64,000 nucleotides of DNA from Dastarcus helophoroides (GCA_028583605.1 CM053327.1:29128626-29192625), one strand, 5' to 3'; positions 47,281-59,668 are shown, numbered from the stretch's first letter. The notes: a model not told the origin generated them from the sequence alone. Numbers and translations: made by a program.

Positions 47281-49054
47281 CAATTTTGATTTCAAACTTT
47301 CAATTTTTCATGTAAATTTTGTCTCCTACTAAATTCTAACTGAAAAATTCCTCAACTTTTCTAATTTCAAGTTTTGTGAACATATTGCTGGCACACATAT
47401 TTTAATCTTATTATAAAAAAAATGAGAAAGAAAATTTAGTTCAGTTTCATTTGAAAGCAATGTTAGAAAGCTTGCATTAGAACAAACCGAACCGCAAATA
47501 TTTTTAATAAAATGGTACTAATATTAAATAACAGAATTAGTCACGATAATAGCTAAAGCATTTCTTAGTTTGTTATTCTTGGCTTTTTATTGTAGTCGGT
47601 TCATTAGAATTCTAGTTTACTAAGTGTTTAAGAGTCCTGAATGTCTTAATAGCAGCTTAATTGTTAAAATGTGCTGTCAATGAAAAATAAAACGAAATTC
47701 TAAAAACAAGACGAACATTTAACTGTTTAAATACAATCAACAAACAGAAAGTAACAATCTAAAATTTTGACATCAAATAAAAACGACAAATTAGCCAAAT
47801 GGTATGTCATCGCCATGTCCATAACATAGCGGAGGTGATGGTTAACGTGTGTGAAGTTCATTCCTTTTGTGAACTTTTAAGGCGAATTTATTGCAAAATG
47901 TCATATAAAAACTCGATCGGTCAGAGTTATTAGACCGCAATAAGGAATGTCCAAGGCTTTCCGACTCCACCCTGACTTCGAGAAATAAACGGAGAAACCA
48001 TACGAATTCCTCTAGAAGTTGCGCTACGTAATTACCATTAAAATAATGGCGTTACTTTCTAGGTGTTACCTTGCTGCCTTCACAAAAAAATGTTACAGAA
48101 AATCAGAGAGAGATTAACGGGTATTAAAAAAATGACCAAAATTTTAAACGATTTATTACCTAATGTATCCTAGACCAAAGAGTGACTAACAATAAATAAC
48201 ACTACTATTTTCTAGATTACATGGTCATGTTCTTACATAGTGGACTAAATTCAGCCTTAGGTAGATACCTTACAACAAAGACAAAAGTTTTCTGTTAAGT
48301 TGTTACCAAATTCTCTAAAACTGGTTGCAGCAGAAGCTGCAAATAAAATTATAAAACTAATTGGACAAAATTAAAAAAATATATAAAATTAAATTGGTGT
48401 GTCCTTTTCTAATATCTTTTCAATTATCTGTTGGTTTCTTACGCGTCACATTGTATCTTATTTAACGAATATTCAAGCACTACATCTCTTAAAACAACAA
48501 AATTAAAATTTCTTGTATTTACCAGATCAGAAATTAGTGAACGAAATAAAATTATAAAATCATTTTTCGAGGGAACTGTCTTCTGGATTCGCCTAATGTA
48601 TTATTTTCTTAAATTATTCTAATAAATCATGATATACATCTAGCCTATGACAGATGCTGCTATGAGATTTCGATAATTTGTCTATGTCTAGCAAGATGGT
48701 AAACTAATTTGTTACCAATTGTCCAAAGGGGATAATTATTTTTTTTTAAATTGCGAAAAGAAGTTAAATATGCAATTTGCTACAGTTTGAGGGCCTAAAA
48801 CCCAAGGCCTCATTAAATGGAGTAAAACAATAGACCATTCAACCAAACATCGTCAGTTTTACCAAGGATAAAACCAACCCTAAGAGGATTAAAAGCTTCT
48901 AACTCTATCTTTTTCTCTCTGAATATCTAGTACAATTTAAGCCCTATACCTCATTTTGACGCTGATTATTTACATAATTAATACTTAACATATCAAACTG
49001 ACTAGTTACTAGGTACAAAAACAGTCGATTCAATAGCTATATCCAAAAACGAAT
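47281..49054. other. downstream region of the cuticle gene
   Basis: Unique-looking sequence, including the 3' UTR of the minus-strand cuticular protein gene at its right edge. No canonical poly(A) signal was identified with confidence. Confidence 0.4.
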
Positions 49055-49738
49055 CTATCGCCTATAGTTGACGCTGTAAGACCCAGAGAAAATATCCACA
49101 TTTTGAGCTGGATGGCCTTGGAATTGGTTATAATTTGGGAAGGCTGGTGGCGACGGCGTATAATAGTGAGGCTGGGCTGGAGCGTAGTTGTACGTAGGTT
49201 GCGGCCTGAACGCTGGTTGAGGTTGAAGATGGTACTGCGGTTGATACTGTGATTGGTATTGCGGTTGGTACTGCGGTTGGTACTGCGGCTGATACTGTGG
49301 CTGCGTGTAAGGCTTTTGATATTGATACTGAGGTTGATAAGCTGGTCTGTTGTACTGTTCATTTTTGAAATATATGCTTGGGTCTTCTCTATATTGTCCG
49401 TCGTCTTCTTCGTTAGGAGCCAATGGTCTTGCGATGGCATTAGGATCACTCTTTAGAGTTGGTGGTGGGACTTGAATTTCATTTCCAGCAGGTTCGAAGC
49501 CCCTTCGACTCGCGCCATACTCCACCTCTCGCAATTTTCCTTGATCGTCTACATATCCGTATTTTCCGAAGACTTCCCCATTTGGATATTTTGTTTCTAT
49601 TTTGAAGGTCCCATCTGCCGCCTCATAACCGTAGCTGTACGAACCATCTTCATTGTGCTTGTTGATTTGTTTCAATATAGGGACTGGTGTCGTGTACTGG
49701 TCTGCTAAAGACGCAGATACAAATGCTGCTAATGTCAA
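49055..49738 (-). CDS. R&R cuticular protein, exon 2 (C-terminal 227 residues)
   Basis: The exon begins TTG ACA TTA directly after a splice acceptor (minus strand TTCGTTTCAG) and ends at a stop after VNYRR. Joined to the four-codon exon at 59593-59604 it gives MIFYLTLAAFVSASLA, a well-formed signal peptide, followed by DQYTTPVP. Residues ~33-88 form the Rebers-Riddiford chitin-binding domain: DGSYSYGYEAADG, GKYGYVDDQGKLREVEYGAS, RRGFEPAG. After PPPTL comes a low-complexity tail of YQPQ repeats (~140-185) rich in Gln, Tyr and Pro, suited to an extensible cuticle matrix. It is secreted and binds chitin fibrils. It does not start with ATG by itself, so the upstream exon is required. Confidence 0.9.
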   Translation of the reverse strand: MTLAAFVSASLADQYTTPVPILKQINKHNEDGSYSYGYEAADGTFKIETKYPNGEVFGKYGYVDDQGKLREVEYGASRRGFEPAGNEIQVPPPTLKSDPNAIARPLAPNEEDDGQYREDPSIYFKNEQYNRPAYQPQYQYQKPYTQPQYQPQYQPQYQPQYQSQYQPQYHLQPQPAFRPQPTYNYAPAQPHYYTPSPPAFPNYNQFQGHPAQNVDIFSGSYSVNYRR

Positions 49739-49832
49739 CTGAAACGAATAAAAAATAAATAAATATTCTGTAACGATGTTTCCTACAAAATGGTGGCGTT
49801 TCCGGAAATTTAGAACAAATAATATATCTAAA

Positions 49833-49999
49833 TTTGGTGAAACGGACTGGTCCTTGGTTATCTTGAAAAATTCAAATACAAATACACAAATACACTATCT
49901 CTCTAAATATGATAGCTTGGCTATCAAAACGCGTTAGAGCAACCTTTGTTGTGTTTTTTAATCTTTGTTGATTTCAGAAGACATGATTTGTATTTCAAC
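49833..49999 (-). mobile_element. palindromic retroposon, copy 11
   Basis: Minus orientation: TTTGGTGAAACGGACTGGTC at the left. The left arm is shortened and the right arm complete. Flanked by the 9-base repeat ATATCTAAA at 49824-49832 and 50000-50008. Confidence 0.75.
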
Positions 50000-50181
50000 A
50001 TATCTAAAATTATAGAAAAAATGTAAATTCCGAATTTACACAGGCTTAAAGTAAAAATCTGTTATCTTGCATGACTTTCAAAATCCGAGAGATCTAATAG
50101 GTCACTTGATTTTTTTTAAATCTACCCTCTCAAGAAATTTGATTTCCTTCGGAGCTTTCAAATATTTTTTTGTTTTATAAG

Positions 50182-50416
50182 CTGAAATACAAAAGTTGTC
50201 CCCTGAAACCAAGAAAGATTAAAAAACACAACAAAGGTTGCTCTAAAGCGTTTCGACAGCCACGCTATCATCTTCAGAGAGACTTGGCTGTCGAAAGCGT
50301 TAGAGCAACCTTTGCTGTGTTTTTTAAAAATATTTCTTGCTTTCAGGGGACAAGTTTTGTATTTTAATTTTTGAAGATAACCAAGGACCAAGGTTCCACC
50401 AAAAAAAAAGTAAAAA
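50182..50416 (+). mobile_element. palindromic A-tailed retroposon, copy 12
   Basis: Both arms, a compact loop (CTTCAGAGAGACTTGGCTG), the tail GGACCAAGGTTCCACC and an A-rich tail are present. Flanked by the exact 10-base repeat GTTTTATAAG at 50172-50181 and 50417-50426. Confidence 0.82.
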
Positions 50417-51140
50417 GTTTTATAAGTTGATAATTTTTTCTGTTAGAACTTCGTTCCTCCAATATATGTAAATACTCGTAAAATACCAACTTTTTTGAAT
50501 TCTGCGACATAATTAGAAAATCCCCCAAATACCATACGTTTCCGGGTAGCCATCAAAAGGGGATAGTGTTTGGGGAAAAGAGAACAGATAGTGGACATGT
50601 AATCTAATAATCTAATAAAAATTATTCTATAAGACTGAAATGTTATTCTAAAGGTACTGTTATGTAACTCTTTACTCAGCAATTTCTTACTTTTTTCCAA
50701 TATTGCTCATGCTTGGTGCAATGTCTTTGCATCTAATATTAACAAACACTGGCGTGATATACATATTTGCTACACCTTTCTCGCGATCATTATAAAATGG
50801 TCTCCTTGAATAATAATCAGGCAACAACTTGTGCAAAATAATTTTTTAGCCAACGTATGATTGTTTAACGAATTAAGTATACTTTCCTATTAATTAATCC
50901 GGACCTTTGTAGGTCATTTACTTCGAATATTGCTAGGCGGCTTTAACTACCGTTTGCAAAACTGACCTTGTAGTCCTTGCAATGTCATTCTATTCATCGA
51001 GCGTAATACACCAGAAAGAAATTAGTTAAAATTCTAAACAGAAACACTAATAAAATTAGTAACTCAATAAGTATACCACAGGTAGTGGGTGTTGCGTAGT
51101 CGTCAGAGAAAATTAAAGAAAATGTTACTTCCCTCAGAAG

Positions 51141-51183
51141 TTTTGGTGAAACGGACTGGTCCTTGGTTATCTTCAAAAATTGG
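51141..51183 (-). mobile_element. retroposon copy 13, 3' end only
   Basis: Only TTTTGGTGAAACGGACTGGT and CCTTGGTTATCTTCAAAAATT (the 3' tail in minus orientation) remain, as expected of a strongly 5'-truncated retroposed copy. Confidence 0.65.
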
Positions 51184-51599
51184 AGTGTCTATACTTAAAT
51201 ATTGTGGGTAAATGCTTTCTGTTACAGGTTGAGGCAATCATGACTACCATTTTTGTCTTTTATCTGGATGGCGATTAAAAATTTCTCGAAGAAATGAGAG
51301 AAAATTTAGCGGAAACAGTTTCTGATGAAAAAGTCTACATAACCGAAAGAAAAAATTCTTCAATCCACATGAAAGAAACATTATTCCAGAATGATTCAAC
51401 TGAATATAATAAATCACATTAATATCTAGTAATTGGCGATCAATGGAATTAGGTTGGTCCAGATCAGTTTGATTCTAATAACCAGCGATTCTATAAATCA
51501 ACCTTTGAAATTTAACCACTTTGGATATTTCTTTATAATTCACTGTTACTAATTAAGAACTTGAAGGAGAAATTAAACATTAAATATTAACTTTGAAAA

Positions 51600-51825
51600 T
51601 TTGAAATACAAATCTTGTCTTCTGAAACCAAGAAAGATTAAAAAACACAGCAAAGGTTGCTCTAGCACGTTTGGATAGCCAAACTATCTCTCTGAAGGTG
51701 ATAGCTTGCCTATTGAAATGCGTTAGAGCAACTTTTGTTGTGTTTTTTAATCTTTTTTGGTTTCAGGGGACAATATTTTTATTTCAATTTTTGAAGATAA
51801 CCAAGGACCAGTCCGTTCCAACAAA
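51600..51825 (+). mobile_element. palindromic A-tailed retroposon, copy 14
   Basis: Complete copy ending GTCCGTTCCAACAAA. Flanked by the exact 14-base repeat ATTAACTTTGAAAA at 51586-51599 and 51826-51839. It lies in the same larger repeat as copy 9. Confidence 0.85.
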
Positions 51826-52005
51826 ATTAACTTTGAAAACAACTTGGTGTATTTAATAGAATTTTCTCAGTAGGACATATCTGTAGTAAGGGTTCAATAA
51901 GGGCTTCTTCAAAATAACCTTCACCTCAATACTTATGCCCAGTTTATCCATCTTTATTTTCATCAAAATTACAATGCGTTAGGAATAAGAAAAAATATTA
52001 GAAAT
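51826..52005. repeat. right flank of composite repeat shared with 35989-36175
   Basis: Matches the sequence after copy 9 for about 180 bases, including CAGTAGGACATAT, CCATCTTT and AAATTACAATGCGTTA. Confidence 0.65.
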
Positions 52006-52375
52006 TTTATGAATGTTAGAAAGTAGTTCAAGCATAAGAAGACGTTGTTAAATAGTAATTAACCAATTAACTCTTAAGACCTTCCATTATCCGAACATTT
52101 GATTCTTATAAGCGGGAATTTTTACATTTCAAATTATGATTAGTCTCTGCCTTAAAGCATTTGATTCTATTAAGTGGATGATCCTGAAAATCATTGAATA
52201 TATTAACTGGGGTCCACTGTATTAGCAAAAATAGTTGGCACAACATGAAATACACCGGTAGCTTCTTTGGCCAAATATGTTTAATTCCGACCACTTCATT
52301 GTTTTAAAATTCGATAGTTCTCTGATCGACTAGATATTGTCTTTGATAACATTACTCAATTCAATAAGCCTAAAC

Positions 52376-53354
52376 ACCAGAATTGGAAATGAGATCCTGG
52401 CAGGGGTGAAAAGCCGATTTAACGAAGAAACCATCAATGAAAATGGGGAGAGACTCATTCAATTTTATGCCCAAAACGAACTCCGCATTAATAACACTTT
52501 TTACCCCTACAAACCTTAACATAAAGTTATGTTTGAGAACACCAGAGATTACAAGTCTGTAATATACTACGTCTTAACTAACAGAAACATCCATTGTTCC
52601 AATGTATTGGACGTGAGGGTATTGAGCTCTGCGAACACTGGAACCAATCACAATCTAGTATTATCAAAAATGAGATACAATGTTCACGACTCCCAACCAC
52701 CAAGACCAAAGTGATGGAAAAATTAAACTTAGACTTCTTTGGGAATGATGCAACGAAAAACCTATATCAGCTAAAGCTAAAAGTTAACAATAAAACGATT
52801 CTGGAAACGGACAGTGTTGAAACATCGTAGGAAAAGATTCAAAGAAACAGAGGCCGTAGGCAAGAGAAAAGTAAAGTGTGTTGGAGAACAAAAGAAACCT
52901 TGGTTTCGTGAGGAAGTTAAGAACCTAGCAAAAAAGAAAACATTTCTATCTTCGTAATTTTGTGGAACGGACTGGTGCTTGGTTATCTTCAAAAATTAAA
53001 ATACAAATCTTGTTCCCTAAAACCAAGAAATATTAAAAAACACACAGAGCAACCTTTGTTGTGTTTTTTAATCTTTCTTAATTTCAGCGGACAAGATTAG
53101 TATTTCAATCCTATCTCCAATATAGAAGCAAAGTGCTAACGTACGATAAATACAAACTGGTCAGAAACAGGGTAAACAGTGCAATACAAAACATAAAACG
53201 TGAACACTGGGAGAAATTTTCAACTGACATGGAGCACGACCTTTACGGAGCACAAAAACGAGTTTGGAATATGCTGAGGAGTCGAAAAAGACCAGTTAAC
53301 GAATATGTACAAATTACCAAAATGAAACCTGGAGAATGGGAAGTACATTTTTAA
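52376..53354 (+). pseudogene. LINE endonuclease and linker remnant
   Basis: Frames in order: NTRIGNEILAGVKSRFNEET, NENGERLIQFYAQNEL, then after a stop FENTRDYKSVIYYVLTNRNI and SSANTGTNHNLVLSKMR, corresponding to the endonuclease end (the usual DH is NH here). Then KPWFREEVKNLAKKK, interrupted by retroposon copy 15, and TYDKYKLVRNRVNSAIQNIK to ARKRP-like SRKRPVNEYV. Confidence 0.75.
52957..53109 (-). mobile_element. palindromic retroposon, copy 15, inside the LINE
   Basis: TTTTGTGGAACGGACTGGTG at the left marks the 3' tail in minus orientation; the arms meet with most of the loop lost (AAACACACAGAGCAACC). Flanks TTCTATCTTC and TCCTATCTCC form an imperfect repeat that may be the target duplication. 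It splits the LINE frame between KKKTFLS and VLTYDKYK. Confidence 0.72.
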
Positions 53355-53399
53355 AACCTATGCAATAGCACAAACACAGAAAATAAAAAAGAACAAAGC

Positions 53400-53573
53400 T
53401 GATCTCTCTTGGGAATAGGGAATTGAGCATTCCATACCAACCAGGATAGTTTCCGTGATGGATTCGGCGACTAAGAAAGGGTTGTCTGAGTTAAAGCAGA
53501 CCTCTTGCCATGGGAAAGTTGCAAAGAAGTATCTTAATTCTTCCCAGTTTGCATAGTTAAAGTGTCAAAGCCT
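53400..53573 (-). mobile_element. fragment of another LINE (jockey-type EN-RT linker) with target duplication
   Basis: The minus strand reads NYANWEELRYFFATFPWQEV, CFNSDNPFLVAESITETILV and GMECSIPYSQERS without a stop, matching the linker between endonuclease and RT in jockey/CR1-type LINEs. Flanked by AAATAAAAAAGAACAAAGC (53381-53399) and AAATAAAAGAACAAAGC (53574-53590). Removing it restores the host LINE reading TNTENKKEQSQGKT. Confidence 0.7.
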
Positions 53574-53638
53574 AAATAAAAGAACAAAGCCAGGGCAAGA
53601 CACAAAGCTTTATAATTACAAAAGAAACGTTCCAATAA

Positions 53639-54447
53639 ATGGCAGGCAAATTAAAAAATAGAAAATCACCAGACCCAGACGGAATAGCAAACGAATTCAT
53701 TAATTATGGGGGAAATCCACTCATGAACGAATTAACAACTCTTTTCGACAAAATAATGGACACCCAAAATCTGGAAAAAAAGCGTGTAAATACCCATTTT
53801 CAAAAATGGAGAAAAAACCGACCCAAGAAACTACAGTGGAGTTACTCTATTAAGCGCGGTTTTAAAACTATTGACCAAAATTTTGGCAACGGAAATAATA
53901 AAAACGTTCGTGAAGAACAGCAAGGGTTCAGAGAAAATGGATTCACAATCGATGCAATCTTCATACTGCGGCAAATAGCCGAGAAAAGTATTGAAAACAA
54001 CAAGCCAGCTTTTATGTGCTTTGTGGATCTTACAAAAGCCTTTAACAGAGTGAGACTTGCAGATATCCTCGAGCTGCTAAAAAAAGACAATAAAATAACA
54101 GTTATCAACAAAGAGTTGAACAGGAACAACATAACATAACGACAAAAAAGGTAGGCAATGAAATGACGCAGAAAATACCAGTTGTAGATAGAATAAGTCA
54201 GGAAGACAGCTGTAGCCCAATTTTTTTAAATTTAATTATGGACGAGATAATTAGCGAGATACAAACAATCTGTAAAGGACACCGAATGGGTAAAGAAGCT
54301 ATTAAGGTAGTTTGCTATGCCGACGGCGTAGTCCTGATAGCAGAGGAAGAAGATGACCTGCAAAGAATGCTATATAAAATGAAACAAGTGGCAAAGAAAT
54401 ATAACATGATCATATCCATGCCGAAGACCGAAGCCCTAACTATTTGA
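53639..54447 (+). pseudogene. LINE reverse transcriptase remnant
   Basis: Contains KLKNRKSPDPDGIANEFI, REEQQGFRENGFTIDAIFIL, FVDLTKAFNRV, then after a frameshift DRISQEDSCSPIFLNLIMDE and VVCYADGVVLIAEEEDDL. The catalytic box is YADG rather than YADD, so polymerase activity would be lost even without the frameshift. Confidence 0.85.
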
Positions 54448-54448
54448 G

Positions 54449-54621
54449 TCTAGGTTTGCACGTGCGATGGACTCTTCACATGGGTACTGCGTGCTTGTGG
54501 ATTTGCTTCTGCGTCAACATCTGGCATCTGAGGGTAGATGCAACGTCAGAACGCAAAGACATCTGGGAAGACCAGTCCTGCGTCTAATCGCATGCGATTA
54601 CATTGCAACTTGGAACCTAGA
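54449..54621. mobile_element. MITE-like insertion (173 bp) in the LINE
   Basis: Ends TCTAGGTTTGCACGTGC and, read in reverse from the right, TCTAGGTTCCAAGTTGC: eight identical bases then imperfect pairing. It falls between TEALTI and CKLAIYNQ, where LINE relatives are continuous. Internal words CTTCTGCGTCAACATCTGGC and ATGCAACGTCAGAACGCAAA make a second inverted pair. More GC-rich than its host. No target duplication recognised. Confidence 0.55.
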
Positions 54622-55210
54622 CGCTGCAAACTGGCTATCTATAACCAATATGTAGAACCAAAGTATAAAATAAATAATGAAGTTTAAATACTTGGGAGTA
54701 ACCATTACCAGCAACAAAAATATAAAAGGGGAAGTGAAAGATCAAGAGACCAAAGCAACCTTAATATCAGGATTTTAACGAGATATTATTTGGAGGAGCA
54801 AATACATCTCCATTAACGCTAAAATTAAAATTTATAAAACATGTGTAAGACCACTAATGACATATGCAGCAGAGACTAGAGCGGAATCGACCGCTACTAA
54901 ACGCCTTCTAAGAATATCCCAAATGAGAACTCTTCGAGCAATTACAGGACATACAATACAAGATAGAAACCTAACGACGAAATAAGAGAGGTATGCCAAA
55001 TACAGGATGCGGTGAGACGGATAAGAAAAAGAAGAAGAGAGTGGAGGGATCACCTTGATAAAATGACAAACGACAGATTACCTAAGATCGCTAAAACCCA
55101 AAAACCAAACACTTCCAAACCACCAGGAAGGTCCCCAAAGCGATGATATGAGAGCTGTACGTCCGCATCACAGGGAAAAGAATAACAGAAGCTACAAAAA
55201 GAACAATCTA
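54622..55210 (+). pseudogene. LINE C-terminal remnant
   Basis: Frames give FGSNHYQQ/YLGVTITSNKNIKGEV, YKTCVRPLMTYAAETRAEST, KRLLRISQMRTLRAITGHTI, then [12 protein letters not shown] and [15 protein letters not shown]. These are the thumb and C-terminal sequences that follow RT in this LINE group. Stops occur near 54777 and 54984. Confidence 0.75.
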
Positions 55211-55729
<519 letters not shown>

Positions 55730-56029
55730 CTCAATTCCTTAGGTTAAAACTTTTTACATTAGAATCAATGTCTAGTGTTGTGAAAATAACTGAAAATATG
55801 CTCTTGCAATCCCGCTCAATTGAATCTATTATTTGTTGGGTAATTTTACTTTGGAGATTTACCAAGTTGATCACCTTTAGTGCGACATCTTTTTAGCGTG
55901 GTATTTCTATATGGGCAATTTTATATAGCCATTGCGTTTAGAGATGGTGTAGAGTACTTTCTTGTTGTTTCAAGGCAAAATTCCTGCAATGAATTTGATA
56001 ACTATCGCTATTGCACTTAACTGTCAAGT
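55730..56029. other. intronic spacer
   Basis: Short unassigned stretch between the purine tract and the satellite. Confidence 0.4.
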
Positions 56030-57910
56030 TTACTTCCATACCCTAATCCTTTTAAGAGATTTAATGATATGGTTAATAATGGTTGGATAAAATTGAAGCC
56101 AACAGTCGTAATTTTTTAAAAGATTGATGTTTTCCAAAATAAAAACAATAAATTTCAACAAAAAAAATCGAAATTTTAAAAAAGGATCAACATTTTTAGG
56201 TCAAAATTTTAAGAAGAAGCTGAAAATTAAAAAAAGCTGGTTGTTTTAAAAAATTGTAAATTTTAAAAGTTAACATTTTCGTAAAAAGTAAATTTTAAAA
56301 TAGTCAAAATTTTCCAGAAGCCGAAATTTTACAAAAATTCAAAAATTTTAAAAAGTGTTATACCCTAATCCTTTTAAGGGATTTAATGATATGGTTAATA
56401 ATGGTTGGATAAAATTGAAGCCAAAAGTCGAAATTCTCTAAAAGATCGATGTTTTCCAAAAGAAAAACAATAACAAGCGAAATTTTCAGGTCAAAATTTC
56501 AAGAACAAGTAGAAATTTTCAAAAAACTGGTGGTTTTAATAATTTGGAAATTTTAAAAGTCAACATTTTCGAGAAAAGTAATTTTTAAAAAGAGTCAAAA
56601 TTTTCAAGACGTCGAAATTTTCCAAAAATTCAAAACTTTAGCAAATTGGAATACCCTAATCTTTTTAAGAGATTTAATGACATGGTTAATAATGGTTGGA
56701 TAACATTAAAGCTAACAATCGAAAATTTCTAAAGATCGATGTTTTCCAAAAAAAAAAAAACAAATTTCGAAAAAAATTGAAATTTTGAAAAAGGATCGAA
56801 ATTTTTAGGTCAAAATTTCAAGAACAAGTAGAAATTTTCAAAAAACTGATGGTTTTAATAATTTGGAAATTTCAAAAGTCAACATTTTCTAGAAAAGTAA
56901 TTTTTAAAAAGAGTCAACATTTTCAAGACGTCGAAATTTTCCAAAAATTCAAAACTTTAGCAAATTGGAATACCCTAATCTTTTTAAGAGATTTAATGAC
57001 ATGGTTAATAATGGTTGGATAAAATTGAAGCTAACAGTCGAAAATTTCTAAAGATCGATGTTTTCTAAAAAAAACAATAAATTTCGAAAAAAATTGAAAT
57101 TTTGAAAAAGGATCGAAATTTTTAGGTCAAAATTTCAAGAACAAGTAGAAATTTAAAAAAAAACTGATGGTTTTAATAATTTGGAAATTTCTAAAGTCAA
57201 CATTTTCAAGAAAAGTAATTTTTAAAAAGAGTCAAAATTTTCAAGACGTCGAAATTTTCCAAAAATTCAAAACTTTAGCAAATTGGAATACCCTAATCCT
57301 TTTAAGAGATTTAATGACATGGTTAATAATGGTTGGATAAAATTGAAGCTAACAGTCGAAAATTTCTAAAGATCGATGTTTTCCAAAAAAAAACAATAAA
57401 TTTCGAAAAAAATTGAAATTTTGAAAAAGGATCGAAATTTTTAGGTGAAAATTTCAAGAACAAGTAGAAATTTAAAAAAAAACTGATGGTTTTAATAATT
57501 TGGAAATTTCTAAAGTCAACATTTTCGAGAAAAGTAATTTTTAAAAAGAGTCAGAATTTTCAAGACGTCGAAATTTTCCAAAAATTCAAAACTTTAGCAA
57601 ATTGGAATACCCTAATCCTTTTAAGAGATTTAATGGTTAGTAATGGTTGGATAAAATTGAAGCTAAAAGTCGAAATTTTCTAAAAGATCGATGTTTTCCA
57701 AAAAAAAAAACCAATAAATTTCGAAAAACATTGAAATTTTGCAAAAGGATCGAAATTTTTAGGTCAAAATTTCAAGAAAAAGTGGAAATTTTTAAAAAAC
57801 TGGTAATTTTAAAAATTTGGAAATTTCAAAAGACAACCGTTTTGAGAAAACTAATTTTAAAAAAAAAGCCAACATTTTCAAGAAGTCCAAACTTCAAAAC
57901 TTTAACAAAA
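56030..57910. repeat. satellite array with ~319 bp unit, six copies
   Basis: CCCTAATC(C/T)TTTTAAG(A/G)GATTTAATG begins at 56041, 56363, 56654, 56973, 57291 and 57610: steps of 322, 291, 319, 318 and 319. Each unit also contains GGTTAATAATGGTTGGATAA, a GATCGATGTTTTC block and TTTTAGGTCAAAATTTCAAG. Adjacent middle units are nearly identical, showing recent amplification; the last unit decays toward 57910. Frames at 57486-58104 are by-products. Confidence 0.9.
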
Positions 57911-59592
57911 AGGTATGCTTCAAAAATATCAAAACTTTGAGAACAGTTGCACTTCTGGAAAGAGTTGAAATATTAGCAAAAAATGTCCAGTTTCCAAAAA
58001 AAAAAAAGAGTCAAAATATTCATAGGGATCAAAATTTTTTAAAAACCAAAATTTACAGAAAAATATGCAACTGGGTCAAAATGTACAAAAATTTCAAAAT
58101 ATGAAAGTCACAATTTTAAAAAAGGTAAAAATAAAAAAAAAACTTTGAAAAAAGTCGAAATTTTAAAAAAAGTCATAGTTGAAGTTAAATTTTCAGAATA
58201 TGACGAAATTCTTTTTAAAACAATGGAAAAGACTAAATTAAAAAAAAGAATTTTGAAAAAGTTAAAATATTCAACAAAAATCGATTTTTAAAAGTTATAA
58301 CTTTTAAAAAGTCATATTCACAAAAACATAATATTTTTTGAAAAAGGTTAAAAATTCAAAAAATGTTGGGATCTTAAAAAAAGTCGAAATATTCAGAATT
58401 GATCAAAACTATTTAGCGCCCAAACTTCAATAAAAATCAGTATTTTGAGGAAAGTTCAACTTTTTTTTAAAACAAAGTTTTGAAAAAATCAAAATTTCTA
58501 AAAATGCAAAATTTAAAAACTAAATTTTCAAAAAATTCAAAATTTTCAAATAAAGTTGATGGCTAGGTCTAATTAAAAGTTCAAAATATGTTCAGTAAAG
58601 ATCATGAACCGTAAATATTTAAGGGAAGGCAATTCACTGCACATTAGCTGGAAAAATTAATTTTTAGAAGCTAAATTTAAATTTTATTCGTATCAAACCA
58701 GTAAAAACAAAAAAATTTTATCAACTGGATATTACAAAAGAATCAGAAGGAAAACTCAAAAAAACAACTGGTGACCAAACGTGATGTTTCTAATACAATC
58801 TAGAAATTCGTCGAATAAAAACATTTAAAACAAATTTTTGGTTGACTAGGAAGGACAATAGGACACATATTCTAACTTCTGTAAAAAAACTGAACCTTGA
58901 GAGTTTGTTGAATCAAGTGTCCTGAAAATATTCGAGTTGCAGACACTCACCAAAACCCATTAAAACAAAATCAGTGAATGACAACAGTAAAAAAAATGTA
59001 AAAAATGCTTAATAACTTTATTCTCATATAATCTGTGTCATCCTTTTTTTTTGGTCAATTAACGTTTCTTCCATCGCTTCCCATATTTTTTTAAAGTAAT
59101 TTCAGTACTTTTTTTTGATTTACAAAAAAACAATTCAAGACTGCTTGAAAAAATTTCATCCGAGTTGAATAATGAATGCAGAAATTTCACCGATTAATCG
59201 TATCGAAAGAACATTTCAATAATGACAGTGACACACCTACCCATTAATCCAAGGTGAAAAACAATTATATAAAGGTACTTGAACGACCAATGGCAATATC
59301 AAAATGATTTAAGTATCTCAAGAGTTCTTCCTCAAACAAATTCTCCCTAACTGTAAAATTTACCAATAAAACTATCACGACCAATTCATTTTTAGATGAT
59401 TTAAACCCCAAAATAACAAATTCATCATTTATGTCATAGAAGCTTTTCAAAGGGTTGCTATCTCTAATACAAAGGAGTTAAATCCTTGTTCCTCAAAGGA
59501 CACACGAAAATGAGACACTTCAGAACACTTTTCCGCACAAAATAATGATTGTGCAATAAATTTTCGAAACCAAACAAAGGCACTTTACTTAC
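57911..59592. other. intronic AT-rich sequence
   Basis: A-rich filler to about 58560, then more balanced DNA. Minus-strand frames at 59265-59450 and 59464-59691 overlap exon 1 or lie in the intron and show no known domain. Confidence 0.45.
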
Positions 59593-59604
59593 ATAGAATA
59601 TCAT
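59593..59604 (-). CDS. R&R cuticular protein, exon 1 (MIFY)
   Basis: The minus strand reads ATG ATA TTC TAT followed at once by GTAAGTAAAG, a strong splice donor in phase 0. It supplies the start of the signal peptide completed by exon 2 (LTLAAFVSASLA). A TATA box lies 65-72 bases upstream. Splitting the signal peptide after about four codons is the common exon layout of insect cuticle genes. The link over 9.85 kb is inferred, not proved. Confidence 0.7.
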
Positions 59605-59668
59605 GTTCGTGGACACTGAAGGCGATGAATTAGAAGTGGTAAACAGCCGCACCTGTGCTCGTAAGAAG

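Noticed and set aside
50776..50790. Nearer alternative first exon for the cuticle gene (MIARK followed by GTGTAG).
   Set aside because: Weak donor, no promoter at proper spacing; the MIFY exon at 59593-59604 has a strong donor, TATA box and better signal peptide.
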